Shown in pieces: positions 26,145 to 35,340 of a stretch of DNA of 64,000 nucleotides. The notes beneath the pieces were generated by a model. The model ran no database searches. It was not told the DNA's origin and saw only the letters and a list, made by a program, of their open reading frames with translations. The position numbers were made by a program, and so were the translations under genes. The first letter of the stretch is position 1. Each line of letters begins with the position of its first letter. The DNA is from Bacillaceae bacterium IKA-2 (GTDB taxonomy: Bacteria; Bacillota; Bacilli; Bacillales; Anaerobacillaceae), in NCBI GenBank assembly GCA_031761875.1, contig CP134492.1, positions 1,550,001 to 1,614,000 of the forward strand. Direction: 5' to 3'.

Positions 26145-26816
26145 TTAACATAGAGGTGCAATCAACTCAATTGAATTATTTTTTGGAGTATTGACGAGAG
26201 AGGAAACAGGATAAGCCTCCATATCATTGGTGTTATAAGGCTGAAGCACGTCCTTTAACAGTTTAACGTCTTCTATATTTCGATTTAACCAAAGCTGCTC
26301 ATCTTGTTTTCTTAAAATAACCGGCATTCGATCGTGAATATCAGCAACCAATTCGTTTGGTTTTGTCGTAATAACCGTACAAGAATATATAGAATTTCCA
26401 TCAGGAGCTTGCCACTTCTCCCACAATCCAGCCATTGCAAATAGTTGTTGATTTCTAAGTGTAATTCGCATGGGTTGCTTTGTGCCACTTTGTCTTTTCC
26501 ACTCGTAAAATCCATCAGCAATGATAAGGCATCTTCGTTTCATGAAGGCATGTTTAAAACTTGGCTTTTCGTCAATTGTTTCTGCTCTGGCATTGATCAT
26601 TTTGTAACCGATCTTTTCATCTTTTGACCAAGATGGAATAAGTCCCCAACGCAACAAGCCTGCTCTGCGCTCCAAACCAGAATTGATCACTGATAAAATG
26701 TGGTGGCTTGGTGATACATTATAGCTTTTTTCATATAATTCGAAGAAGCTAAGAGGTACGTTAAAACGTTCCGCAATTTCTAGCGGTGTTGCTGATAAAG
26801 TAAAACGCCCACACAT
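26145..26816 (-). CDS. SRAP/HMCES-family abasic-site protein (YedK-like)
   Basis: A 223-residue SOS-response-associated peptidase (SRAP) protein. Start at 26816 gives MCGRF with the invariant Cys2, which becomes the DNA-linking residue once Met is removed. Other active-site parts are NARAETIDEKPSF (Asn and Glu), ADGFYEWKR (Glu) and DIHDRMPVIL (His). These proteins bind covalently to abasic sites in single-stranded DNA and shield them. A three-residue longer start at 26825 would block the Cys2 chemistry and lacks the AAAGGATGAT spacing, so 26816 is right. Confidence 0.95.
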   Translation of the reverse strand: MCGRFTLSATPLEIAERFNVPLSFFELYEKSYNVSPSHHILSVINSGLERRAGLLRWGLIPSWSKDEKIGYKMINARAETIDEKPSFKHAFMKRRCLIIADGFYEWKRQSGTKQPMRITLRNQQLFAMAGLWEKWQAPDGNSIYSCTVITTKPNELVADIHDRMPVILRKQDEQLWLNRNIEDVKLLKDVLQPYNTNDMEAYPVSSLVNTPKNNSIELIAPLC

Positions 26817-26946
26817 AAAAATCATCCTTTCAAAATTTATTGAATTACATTATGTAAAAAAAGGTAGTAATCCAATTGTAAGAACAAAAATTAGATAAAC
26901 TTATTACACATCATGAAATCCTCCAAAATCCAGAAAAATCAGAAAA

Positions 26947-27096
26947 GATGCCGGCATACATGCGTCATCAATTGCGGTCATTATCGGCGGTATTACCGAT
27001 ACACAAGATGCTACATACAGTATATCAAAAGGAGCAGTTCGTTCATTTACGAAACATGCAGCACAGAATGGTTCTGTAAAAATAATATTCGTGTAA
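26947..27096 (+). pseudogene. Short-chain dehydrogenase remnant with internal deletion
   Basis: One frame reads DAGIHASSIAVIIGGITDTQ and then YSISKGAVRSFTKHAAQNG before TAA at 27094. This joins something like the SDR NNAG motif to the catalytic YxxxK helix without the roughly 60 residues normally between them. The start and C-terminus are missing. Other frames here have an ATG but read as nonsense. Decayed SDR gene. Confidence 0.55.
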
Positions 27097-27197
27097 TCTA
27101 AAGTTTTACTTTTCCAAAATCCTCCTAGTTTAGGTTACTTATATAAAGTGAAGTTTAATTAAGACGAAAAGTCAATCTAAATATAGGTGGAGTAAAC

Positions 27198-28283
27198 ATG
27201 ATTAGAATTGTTTTATTTTTAGTAGTATCTCTTCTTTTTGTACAACCATTTTCTACATACGCAAACAAACAGGAAGGTCAACTTACTTTTTTAGTGAGAT
27301 CCTCAAGCCAGTCTTTATTTCAAAGTGTCTTAACAGTTGAAGCGGATCGTTTATTTCAAACAATTATTAACACAGAACCACTTCATGAAGTCACTGACTT
27401 ACCCTTTTCTAATCATTATTTGATGTTTGAAGATGAGGCTATAGTAAGAATTATTTTAATGGATGATTTTGGAGCTTTTTATGATTTACAACAAAATAAA
27501 AAAATTCAATTTCCTCCTAAAACAACGAAAAAAATAAAAAAATATTTTACTTACTTAGATAAAAATCACTTTGGCGAACTTATCGACTGGGAAGAAGTAA
27601 AGGAAATTATTCCGAGATATGCTAAGTTTATGATAACAGATTTAGAGACTGGACTTAGCTTCAATGCACAAAGAAGAGCAGGTAGTAGTCATGCGGATGT
27701 TCAACCGTTAACGAAGAAAGACACAATAATTATGAAGAAAATAAATGATGGAAACTGGAATTGGAAGAGAAGGGCTGTGCTCATCCATGTTAACGACCAA
27801 TTTATTGCTGCATCCATGCATGGAATGCCGCATGGAAAAGGTTCACTAGTAAATGGGTTCCCAGGCCATTTTTGTATTCATTTTAAAGGTAGCACAACAC
27901 ATAAAACGAAAAATCATGACCTTTCTCATCAAGTTATGGTTAATAAAGCAGCGGGTACACTTACTTCATTTCTCAAACATTTATCAGCAGAAGAAATTGC
28001 TGAGTTATTTTTTATTACATTAAACCAAAAAGATCTAGATCTACTCACGCTTATTTATAATGGGGATGTAGATCACTATAGTCATATTTTCAACGTGATT
28101 GAATCTATTCGAATGAGTGAACGAGGAGAACCAATAATTGAAGAAGCATTGATTTATGAAGTGCCAATTAAATTTATAATAAAAGAAAAAGGAAAACGCA
28201 AAGTTGAAACCGTTTTTACTTTTGTGATAGTTAGGGATTCTCCAACGAGTGAATGGAGATTGGTTAACGTTCCATTTGAATAA
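27198..28283 (+). CDS. Secreted protein with HFCIHF-type domain
   Basis: A 361-residue protein with a signal peptide (residues about 1-23, cleaving after TYA). The central domain (about 150-255) contains FMITDLETGLSFNAQRRAGS, DVQPLTKKD, MHGMPHG, and NGFPGHFCIHFKGSTTH followed by DLSHQVMV. I have seen this His-Cys pattern in secreted peptidoglycan-associated proteins of Firmicutes, where it resembles an L,D-transpeptidase-like active site, but no function is proven. Sequence after about 260 looks like a separate helical/NTF2-like domain. ATG follows AGGTGGAG. Probable cell-wall enzyme or binding protein, single gene. Confidence 0.7.
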   Translation: MIRIVLFLVVSLLFVQPFSTYANKQEGQLTFLVRSSSQSLFQSVLTVEADRLFQTIINTEPLHEVTDLPFSNHYLMFEDEAIVRIILMDDFGAFYDLQQNKKIQFPPKTTKKIKKYFTYLDKNHFGELIDWEEVKEIIPRYAKFMITDLETGLSFNAQRRAGSSHADVQPLTKKDTIIMKKINDGNWNWKRRAVLIHVNDQFIAASMHGMPHGKGSLVNGFPGHFCIHFKGSTTHKTKNHDLSHQVMVNKAAGTLTSFLKHLSAEEIAELFFITLNQKDLDLLTLIYNGDVDHYSHIFNVIESIRMSERGEPIIEEALIYEVPIKFIIKEKGKRKVETVFTFVIVRDSPTSEWRLVNVPFE

Positions 28284-28336
28284 GTGGCTAAACATTGAAA
28301 AAGTATGGGAGTTTTGCAAGAAATTTAATTAGTAAG

Positions 28337-28370
28337 AAATCGACTTTCAGACAATTTTGAAGGTCGATTT
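28337..28370 (+). terminator. Terminator of HFCIHF-domain gene
   Basis: AAATCGACTTTC ... GAAGGTCGATTT followed by T-rich sequence. Confidence 0.8.
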
Positions 28371-28488
28371 TATTTTTGATGTTAGAGATAATGGAAAGAA
28401 CTTGATTAATTAAGGTTTTACTAAAGCATTCTTTCATCATTCTTTCACATAACTATAGTAGTATAAGTTACGAATGGGGGAAACATCA

Positions 28489-29136
28489 ATGGCAACAATA
28501 AGTGCACTTGCGTCAATCGCTATTATCGTAGTTAGCTTACTAGCTGGCTTTCTGGCGTTCTATCTAATAAGTGATTTATCAAAAATGGAAAAGAAAAAGC
28601 AGATAGGGGAGTTGACATCTCAACTCATGAATTTCGTTATTTTTATTTGGCTTGGGAAAATCCTCTTGAACTTTTCAATATTTGTAAGGGATCCTTTGGC
28701 AATATTAGCTTATCCAAGTAACTCATCTGCATTTTACTTGGCACTGTTTTTTAGCGCAGTAACAATCGCTATTAAGTCAAAACGAGAGCAATTAGATGTC
28801 CTTTCATTAGGGAAATCTTTTATCTATGTATTTTTGATTGGATCCTTTGTGTATGAGTTTATTCAAATTGTTTGGAATAACGATACATATTCAGTTAGCT
28901 CCATGATTTTACTTGCAGTGCTTATCATTTTCTTCCTATTCATGCGAGAGCGAGTAACAACCGACTTGTTACTTATAATAATGGTTATCGGTTGGACTGC
29001 GGGTACATTAGCATTGGCTTATATTATGCCATTTACAATGGTTTTCGGCTTTACAATGGCACCGTGGTTTCTAGTTCTATTTTTAATAGTTTTTTTAACA
29101 TTAATGATGTTAAAAAAAAGAAAGAAGGTGTTATAA
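28489..29136 (+). CDS. Hypothetical membrane protein, first gene of ccdA operon
   Basis: A 215-residue protein with about six hydrophobic helices and short loops, from MATISALASIAIIVVSLLAG to a basic C-terminus KKRKKVL. ATG at 28489 follows GGGGGAAA at good spacing; an in-frame ATG five codons earlier overlaps that site. Its stop adjoins the start of ccdA, so the two are translated together. The family is not recognised. Position suggests a part in thiol/cytochrome maturation or its membrane complex. Confidence 0.75.
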   Translation: MATISALASIAIIVVSLLAGFLAFYLISDLSKMEKKKQIGELTSQLMNFVIFIWLGKILLNFSIFVRDPLAILAYPSNSSAFYLALFFSAVTIAIKSKREQLDVLSLGKSFIYVFLIGSFVYEFIQIVWNNDTYSVSSMILLAVLIIFFLFMRERVTTDLLLIIMVIGWTAGTLALAYIMPFTMVFGFTMAPWFLVLFLIVFLTLMMLKKRKKVL

Positions 29137-29895
29137 ATGGGTGGAATTGAGACAGATACGATGTTGATCGTAGGAATGTTTTTGGCACTTGGAGCCGGGG
29201 CGTTATCCTTTTTCTCGCCTTGTGTACTGCCGATTTTTCCAGCGTTTTTATCATATATTACCGGGATCAGTGTGAAAGAATTGCAAGGAAATCAGGATGT
29301 TAAAATTCGCACTAAATTACTGAGCCATTCTATTTTCTTCTTGTTAGGCGTTTCACTTATTTTTATTAGTTTAGGAGTAGGGGCTTCATTTCTGGGACAA
29401 TGGCTTCAAACTTTATTAATTGGTGACTCAGGACTATTGATCCAGCGCATTGCAGGGGTGTTCATTATATTTATGGGACTTTTTGTTGGCGGTTGGATTA
29501 ACATTGCAACGTTAATGAAAGAAAAGCGGTTCCGATACTCTAATAAACCAGTTGGCTATGTAGGTACCTTTTTTGTGGGCATGGGATTTGCAGCTGGATG
29601 GACACCTTGTATTGGTCCAATATTCGGTTCGATTTTATTTCTAGCGGCAAGTAATCCAGGGCAAGGTATATTGTATACGGTGATGTATGTCGTTGGTTTT
29701 TCATTACCATTTCTTATCCTGACCTTTTTCCTTGGATCTACTAAATGGATCGTTCGTCATAGTCAAGTAATTATGAAAATTGGTGCTATTGTTATGATTC
29801 TTATGGGTTTGACTTTATTTACCGGTCAAATGCCACGCATCACCGAGTTTTTACTTAAATTAGTGCAAGATACATGGTTCGAAAAATTAGGATAA
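29137..29895 (+). CDS. ccdA: Cytochrome c biogenesis protein CcdA
   Basis: A 252-residue polytopic thiol-disulfide carrier of the DsbD/CcdA family. It has six hydrophobic helices and two redox cysteines, in FFSPCVLPIFPAFLSYITG (helix 1) and GFAAGWTPCIGPIFG (helix 4). It brings reducing power across the membrane to extracytoplasmic thioredoxin-like proteins, here very likely the ResA-like product of the next gene. SD is AAAGAAGG at the end of the previous gene. Its helices are longer than in the short B. subtilis CcdA (235 residues), but the motifs are complete. Confidence 0.94.
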   Translation: MGGIETDTMLIVGMFLALGAGALSFFSPCVLPIFPAFLSYITGISVKELQGNQDVKIRTKLLSHSIFFLLGVSLIFISLGVGASFLGQWLQTLLIGDSGLLIQRIAGVFIIFMGLFVGGWINIATLMKEKRFRYSNKPVGYVGTFFVGMGFAAGWTPCIGPIFGSILFLAASNPGQGILYTVMYVVGFSLPFLILTFFLGSTKWIVRHSQVIMKIGAIVMILMGLTLFTGQMPRITEFLLKLVQDTWFEKLG

Positions 29896-29911
29896 AAGGA
29901 GGTAATGCTTG

Positions 29912-30454
29912 ATGAAAAATATAATATTTATTGTGATTATCATAGGCATGCTTAGTTGGGTTTTATTCGACTCAATATTTTCAGCTGATAAAAATGGAAA
30001 CTTAGGTGAAGGAGTTAAAGAGTCTAGTGAGGTCGGACTTAATAAAGGTCAAATGGCTCCAGATTTTGAACTTATGACACTAGAGGGAGAAACAGTAAAG
30101 CTCTCAGATTTTAAAGGACAACGAGTCATGTTAAACTTTTGGGCAACGTGGTGTCCGCCATGCCGTGCAGAAATGCCTGATATGCAAAAGTTCTATGAAA
30201 ATAAAGATGTAAAGATTTTAGCGGTGAATTTACTTGAAACAGAATCGCATCCTGATAATGTTCAAGAATTTATCGATGATTTTCAGCTGACATTTGCAAT
30301 TCCATTAGACGAAGGATCAGCTGTGGCAAATCGATATCAAATCGCAGCCTATCCGACATCTTTTATGATTGATTCAAATGGTCGTATTCAATTTAAGGCG
30401 TTAGGTGCTATGAATTATGACTTCATGGTACAGGAATTCGAAAAGATGCAATAA
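29912..30454 (+). CDS. ResA/TlpA-like thioredoxin-fold protein
   Basis: A 180-residue membrane-anchored thiol-disulfide oxidoreductase. One N-terminal helix (residues 4-22) is followed by a TlpA/ResA domain: GQMAPDFELMTLEGETVKLS, active site FWATWCPPCRAEMPDM (CxxC), and the cis-proline region AAYPTSFMID. ResA reduces apocytochrome c cysteines for haem attachment. ATG follows AAAGGAGGTAA. It lies 16 bases after ccdA, its expected electron donor, and before a two-component pair. Confidence 0.93.
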   Translation: MKNIIFIVIIIGMLSWVLFDSIFSADKNGNLGEGVKESSEVGLNKGQMAPDFELMTLEGETVKLSDFKGQRVMLNFWATWCPPCRAEMPDMQKFYENKDVKILAVNLLETESHPDNVQEFIDDFQLTFAIPLDEGSAVANRYQIAAYPTSFMIDSNGRIQFKALGAMNYDFMVQEFEKMQ

Positions 30455-30492
30455 TTTCTTTTTGTCGTGTACACTAGTTTGGGGTGAGCATT

Positions 30493-31179
30493 GTGAAACA
30501 AACAATTATGGTCGTTGAAGATGATGAAATGATTCGAAATCTTATCCAAATTTATTTGAATAAAAATGGATATGAGGTCGTTGAAGCATGTGATGGCGAG
30601 GAAGCGAAAGGAATTTTTCTCGAATACGAACCATGTTTAATTATATTGGATTTAATGCTTCCGAAGATAAGTGGCGAAGAATTTTACGCATGGATTCGTG
30701 ATCAGCAGCAAAATGAAGTTTCGATTATTATGCTATCTGCTAAAGTACGAATTGAAGATAAAATTTCTGGGTTAAATTCAGGGGCAGATGCATACATGAC
30801 AAAACCTTTTGATCCGAATGAACTTGTTGCAAATGTTGAAGCTGTACTACGCCGAACTGGTCACTTTTGCGAAAAAATTGTCCATGAAGGGCTATGCATC
30901 AAGCCCAAAAAAGGAATAGTTTTACTTTACGGTAAAGAAGTAAAACTGACAAAATATGAATTTAACATCCTTTATTACTTCATGCAAAATCCAAATATGG
31001 TTTTGTCACGAGAACAGTTAATAAAGAAAATATACCCATCTGAGGAAAATAGTATAATGGATCGAACGATCGATGCGCATATAAAAAAACTGCGTGAAAA
31101 AGTTGAAGATCATCCAGCACGTCCGAATCGAGTTCAAACCGTTCGGGGAATGGGGTATAAATTTGTCACCAATAATTAA
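30493..31179 (+). CDS. OmpR-family response regulator
   Basis: A 228-residue regulator. The receiver domain has acidic pocket VVEDDE (residues about 6-11), the phospho-acceptor in LIILDLMLP (about 53), and Lys in AYMTKPFDP. A winged-helix DNA-binding domain follows, ending RTVRGMGYKF-style as VQTVRGMGYKFVTNN. GTG at 30493 follows GGGGTGA. It is in the same operon as ccdA and the ResA-like gene, and its end overlaps the kinase gene by 17 bases. The controlled genes are unknown. Confidence 0.93.
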   Translation: MKQTIMVVEDDEMIRNLIQIYLNKNGYEVVEACDGEEAKGIFLEYEPCLIILDLMLPKISGEEFYAWIRDQQQNEVSIIMLSAKVRIEDKISGLNSGADAYMTKPFDPNELVANVEAVLRRTGHFCEKIVHEGLCIKPKKGIVLLYGKEVKLTKYEFNILYYFMQNPNMVLSREQLIKKIYPSEENSIMDRTIDAHIKKLREKVEDHPARPNRVQTVRGMGYKFVTNN

Positions 31180-32251
31180 GTATTTAACATCGCTAATCCC
31201 CGTTGGATTTCTTTGGCGTTTAACGTTTTTAAACATCTTAATTATTGTAGTGGCAACTGCTATCAGTGGTTGGGCTATTTATAATACAGCCTGTTTTCTG
31301 GCAGCGGGGGTAGGTGGTTTAGATGGCCAACAGCAGCAACAATTTAATAGTACACTTCTAAACTATCTTTGGATTTTCATGATTATCACTGCCTTGACTG
31401 GAAGTATTATTCATTTTTATTTAATCAAACGTCTCATCAAACCAATTCGAAGTTTGATTCAATCTACTGAACAGCTGAGACTTGGACATTATCCTGAACC
31501 AGTAACCGATTATAAATATGGTGAAATTGGTCAATTGGTTAAACAATACAATGATCTCATCGCACAGTTACAAAAAAATGAAGCACAACAGAAAAAGCTT
31601 GTTTCCGACCTATCCCATGAAATAAGAACCCCTTTATCGAATTTAAATGGTTACCTACATGCATTGAAAGATGGCGATATAATTGGCGACAAAAAACTGT
31701 TTTCATCCCTTCATCAGGAGTCAAAACGACTGACACAAATGATTGAACAACTTGAACAATTAAAGGAATGGGATCTTTTATCTGCCCAATCAATTGTCAA
31801 AAAAGAACCGTATGAGATAGAAAATTTACTTAGTCAATGTGCGGTGATGTTTGAGAGGACACGGAAACAGAAGAATATTCCGTTACAATTAGAGGTCGAA
31901 TCCTGTAAAGTATCTATTCATATTGAGGGAATCCAGCAAGTTATTAGCAACTTGCTAGAAAATGCGATTCGTTATTACGAGGGGATTGGACCGATTATCA
32001 TAACAGGGGAGAAACAAGAGAAGGGTTATCGAATATCTATTACAGGGCCTAGCAAACCTATCCCAGATGGGGAAAAAGAAAACATATTTAGACGATTTTA
32101 TCGACTCGATTCGTCACGAAGCCGCATTACAGGCGGTTCAGGATTAGGACTTGCGATTACAAAAGAAATCGTCGAAAACCATCATCAAGGTGAGATAGGA
32201 ATTGAAACGACGATTAACAGTAATACCTTTTGGATTGTAATACCGAATTGA
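31163..32251 (+). CDS. Sensor histidine kinase with HAMP domain
   Basis: A 362-residue membrane kinase with two helices flanking a short extracellular loop (about residues 18-80), a HAMP segment (RLIKPIRSLIQSTEQLRLGH), the H-box LVSDLSHEIRTPLSN with the phospho-acceptor His, the N-box NLLENAIRYY, and the G-box TGGSGLGLAI. TTG at 31163 follows GGGGTATAA inside the end of the regulator gene; a GTG further upstream lacks a site. The small sensor loop implies sensing at or in the membrane. Partner of the preceding regulator. Confidence 0.92.
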   Translation: MSPIIKYLTSLIPVGFLWRLTFLNILIIVVATAISGWAIYNTACFLAAGVGGLDGQQQQQFNSTLLNYLWIFMIITALTGSIIHFYLIKRLIKPIRSLIQSTEQLRLGHYPEPVTDYKYGEIGQLVKQYNDLIAQLQKNEAQQKKLVSDLSHEIRTPLSNLNGYLHALKDGDIIGDKKLFSSLHQESKRLTQMIEQLEQLKEWDLLSAQSIVKKEPYEIENLLSQCAVMFERTRKQKNIPLQLEVESCKVSIHIEGIQQVISNLLENAIRYYEGIGPIIITGEKQEKGYRISITGPSKPIPDGEKENIFRRFYRLDSSRSRITGGSGLGLAITKEIVENHHQGEIGIETTINSNTFWIVIPN

Positions 32252-32265
32252 CAGAGAAATCTAAT

Positions 32266-32297
32266 ACTGCCACACCTAAAGGGGATGGGCAGTTTTT
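32266..32297 (+). terminator. Terminator of ccdA / two-component operon
   Basis: ACTGCC ... GGGCAGT followed by TTTTT. Confidence 0.7.
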
Positions 32298-32368
32298 GAT
32301 CAAAGAAAGGCACAACTAGCGGTATTTAATTTGCTAATTGTGCTTATTTAATAGATGGAATCAATAAT

Positions 32369-32432
32369 TTTCGTGTCTGTCTAGCTCTAGCGCTTGTCGA
32401 GATTAATCGAGGCGTTAGCGCTTTTCTTTCAA
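32369..32432. repeat. Dispersed Bacillaceae intergenic repeat (CTAGC-TCTAGCGC type), partial
   Basis: GTCTGTCTAGCTCTAGCGCTT followed by TGTCGA-GATTAA-TCGAGGC and GTTAGCGCTTTTCTTT. The opening matches the abundant tgtctagctncagcgc repeat of Bacillus and Geobacillus genomes as I remember it, and the inner part folds into a hairpin ending in T-rich sequence. Confidence 0.55.
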
Positions 32433-32490
32433 TAAAACGATTATCTCCAAAAAAATAATTGCTAGATTCAGGCCGCACCGTTGCCATGCT

Positions 32491-33057
32491 TCATTCCTGT
32501 AAATACGAGAGTCCTTTGTTAGTGAGGTTATTAATGATTTCGGCTATTTCTTTTGGCGATTTATCCATCCCATTATTCAGCCAATTTTCCAACACGTGAA
32601 TGCTGCCGCTGACTGCAAACATACTGACATACTCAGAGATTTCTGAATTGAATGGATAGCTGGATAACCAGGTTTTCACCGTGTATTCACTAGCCACCAT
32701 CATCACTCTCTTTTTAAAGCTAGAATCACCATGCTCACTAAAGAGGGTTGCGCAAACATCACTGTTCTCCGCTACATATTCGACGATCTTTTCTGTCATT
32801 TGTAATGTTTCTTCATCTTGATTATAATTTGCTGTAAGTGTTTCATTCATATCCGCAATGATTTCTTCCTCTATTTGATTGAGAAGGTCAAACTGATCCA
32901 GGTAATGAGAGTAGAATGTAGACCTGTTGATATCTGCAAGTACACATATCTCTTTTACAGTAACAGTTGAAATAGACTTTTCTTTTAATAATTTCATCAA
33001 GCTTTCCTTTAAAACCATTCTCGTATATTTTTTTCGTCTGTCTAACTTGGAATTCAA
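32491..33057 (-). CDS. TetR/AcrR-family repressor of the MMPL operon
   Basis: A 188-residue regulator with an N-terminal helix-turn-helix: RRKKYTRMVLKESLMKLL, then ISTVTVKEICVLADINRSTF and YSHYLDQFDLLNQIE. Its C-terminal ligand domain has the pattern GSIHVLENWLNNGMDKSPKEI, common in DhaS/YxaF-like TetR proteins. I place the start at TTG 33057, since AAAGGA precedes it at ten bases. A much longer open frame to 33309 runs into the divergent promoter and gene and is not used. Divergent to the MMPL transporter, with a probable operator between. Confidence 0.88.
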   Translation of the reverse strand: MNSKLDRRKKYTRMVLKESLMKLLKEKSISTVTVKEICVLADINRSTFYSHYLDQFDLLNQIEEEIIADMNETLTANYNQDEETLQMTEKIVEYVAENSDVCATLFSEHGDSSFKKRVMMVASEYTVKTWLSSYPFNSEISEYVSMFAVSGSIHVLENWLNNGMDKSPKEIAEIINNLTNKGLSYLQE

Positions 33058-33137
33058 TGGAAAACATTCCTTTCTTACTATATATCCAACAAAAAACACG
33101 TTTATGTTGTCTAAAAAACATATGATAATAAACTGTT

Positions 33138-33168
33138 TGTTGATAAACCAACATGGTGTCATTATAAT
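33138..33168 (+). promoter_or_regulatory. Promoter of MMPL operon with overlapping operator
   Basis: -35 TTGATA (33140-33145), 17 bases, -10 TATAAT (33163-33168): close to SigA consensus. The inverted repeat TGTTG-ATAAAC-CAACA (33138-33153) covers the -35 and is the natural candidate for the binding site of the divergent TetR repressor. Confidence 0.75.
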
Positions 33169-33196
33169 TGTATAAGGAAATGGATGCAAGAAGGAG

Positions 33197-35257
33197 ATGG
33201 GTTCGATCGATATACCAGCACGAATATTAAAACATAAAAAACAAATTGTTATTGCTTTTATGATCATTGCCGTCATCAGTGCAATCGTGCAATCTTTTGT
33301 ATCAGTCAATTATAATATGGTAGATTATTTGCCAGATGATTCCCAATCAACAACCGCAATGGAAATTATGGAAAAGGAATTCGAGGGCGCTATTCCTAAT
33401 ACAAGAGTGATGATCAACGACGTCACTCTTCAGGAAGCACTTCAAGTTAAAGTGGATCTCGCTGCTATCGACGGCGTGAACGATGTAATGTGGTTAGATG
33501 ATGCAATCGATATAAAAATGCCACTGGAAATGGCCGATAAGGATACGGTGGAAACCTATTACAAAGATGACAAAGCAATCATTTCCTTCAGCATTCGAGA
33601 CGGTGATGAAGTAGCAGTAACGGATGCTATCTATGAACTGGTTGGCGAAGAAAATGCGATGTCAGGAGCGGCGCTCGATACTGCTTTAGCACAAAAAATG
33701 GCTGGATCTGAATCGTTGTATGCCGCAGCATTATTAGTACCAATTATTATTTTGATTTTGGTTGTTTCTACAAATTCTTGGCTAGAACCAGTGTTTTTCC
33801 TCACAGCCATTGGTGTTTCCGTACTGATTAACTTAGGAACAAACATTTTTCTCGGGGAAGTATCGTTCATAACCCAATCGGTGGCGCCGATCTTGCAGCT
33901 TGCGGTATCGCTCGATTATGCTATTTTTCTCCTGCATAGTTTTTCAGATTATCGGCAAAAAGTTGCGGATCCAGAGGAAGCGATGCGGCTTGCCATGAAG
34001 AAATCGTTCCCGGCGATTGCAGCTAGCGCAGCGACGACTTTTTTTGGCTTTATGGCACTAACATTCATGAACTTTGAGATTGGTTCTGACTTAGGACTAA
34101 ATCTTGTAAAAGGGATATTTTTAAGTTTCATAAGTGTCATGGTTTTCTTGCCAGCCCTTACAGTATTGTTTTATAAATGGATTGATAAAACACAGCATAA
34201 ACCTCTGCTGCCAAGCTTTAAGAAAATCGGCAATAGTGTTGTTAAAATAAGAATAGCTGTATTGATACTCGTATTCATAATGATTGTTCCGGCGTTTTTG
34301 GCACAGAGCAATACGAATTTCACGTATGGGACCGGGGATCAACCAGAAGAAACTCGGGCAGGAAGTGACAAAACCCAAGTCGAAAAGACGTTTGGAAAAT
34401 ATACCCCGATGGTGTTACTCGTTCCAAAAGAGGATGTCGCAAAGGAAGAAGCATTGGTTCAAGTGCTAGAAACTCTTGAGCCTGTGACAAGTGTTTTTTC
34501 TTATGTTAATATAGTCGGCTCTGTCATTCCACCAGAATATTTGGAGGAATCGATAACAGAGCAATTTTATTCAGATAACTACAGTCGGATTATTCTTCAT
34601 ACGAATGCAGGAACAGAGGGTGACAAGGCTTTTTCACTAGTCGAAAAGGTTCAAGAGATAGCTGCTAGCTATTATGGTGATGATGCTTATTCCCTTGGCG
34701 AGAGCGTAACCTTATATGATATGAAACAAGTAGTCCAAAAAGATAACAAGCTTGTCAATTGGCTGACCATCATCGCGATTGCGACTGTTCTCTTGGTTAC
34801 ATTTAGGTCGATTTCGATTCCGTTAGTACTGCTCTTAACGATTCAGTCATCGGTTTGGATTAATTTAGCTGTTCCCTACTTTACTGATTCATCATTAGTT
34901 TATGTGGGATACCTGATTGTCAGCACTGTACAGCTTGCGGCGACGGTCGATTATGCGATACTGCTTATGGAAGCGTATAAAGAGAATCGTAAGGAAATGA
35001 CTGCGCTTGAGGCAATTAAGAAAACAATTGATGAGAAAATTTTCTCGATTGCGATTTCAGCTTCAATTTTATCTAGTGTTGGCTTTATTTTATGGATTAC
35101 CTCGAGTAACCCAATTGTTGGATCGATCGGGTTATTACTTGGAAGGGGAGCATTACTAGCGTTTATTATGGTTGTTTTTTTCCTCCCTGCCATGCTATTG
35201 GTATTTGATAAAGGTATTGATAAAACGACATGGAAAGCAAAGTTTTATAAAAAGTAA
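33197..35257 (+). CDS. MMPL/RND-family transporter (YdfJ/YdgH-like)
   Basis: A 686-residue protein with the MMPL layout: two repeats, each with one helix, a large extracellular loop and a five-helix bundle. The conserved proton-relay region appears twice as QLAVSLDYAIFLLHSF (about 235) and QLAATVDYAILLMEAY (about 590). It exports lipids or drugs. The ATG at 33197 directly abuts AAGGAG, which is too close. An ATC at 33206 (then DIPARILKHKKQ) has ideal nine-base spacing and may be the real start. Probably one operon with the YhgE-like gene. Confidence 0.9.
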   Translation: MGSIDIPARILKHKKQIVIAFMIIAVISAIVQSFVSVNYNMVDYLPDDSQSTTAMEIMEKEFEGAIPNTRVMINDVTLQEALQVKVDLAAIDGVNDVMWLDDAIDIKMPLEMADKDTVETYYKDDKAIISFSIRDGDEVAVTDAIYELVGEENAMSGAALDTALAQKMAGSESLYAAALLVPIIILILVVSTNSWLEPVFFLTAIGVSVLINLGTNIFLGEVSFITQSVAPILQLAVSLDYAIFLLHSFSDYRQKVADPEEAMRLAMKKSFPAIAASAATTFFGFMALTFMNFEIGSDLGLNLVKGIFLSFISVMVFLPALTVLFYKWIDKTQHKPLLPSFKKIGNSVVKIRIAVLILVFIMIVPAFLAQSNTNFTYGTGDQPEETRAGSDKTQVEKTFGKYTPMVLLVPKEDVAKEEALVQVLETLEPVTSVFSYVNIVGSVIPPEYLEESITEQFYSDNYSRIILHTNAGTEGDKAFSLVEKVQEIAASYYGDDAYSLGESVTLYDMKQVVQKDNKLVNWLTIIAIATVLLVTFRSISIPLVLLLTIQSSVWINLAVPYFTDSSLVYVGYLIVSTVQLAATVDYAILLMEAYKENRKEMTALEAIKKTIDEKIFSIAISASILSSVGFILWITSSNPIVGSIGLLLGRGALLAFIMVVFFLPAMLLVFDKGIDKTTWKAKFYKK

Positions 35258-35340
35258 TTAATGAAATGTATTTCATTGAATTAGTGGGGCGAGAAGAAAA
35301 GGTCCCACTAATTAGATTGTCAATATAAGGAGAAATGATG

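Noticed and set aside
26913-27101. 62-codon ORF beginning with ATG
   Set aside because: No ribosome binding site and nonsense composition; another frame over the same DNA reads as an SDR remnant.
32491-33309. 272-codon version of the TetR gene
   Set aside because: The extra N-terminal part runs through the divergent promoter and into the MMPL gene; the TTG at 33057 has a proper site.
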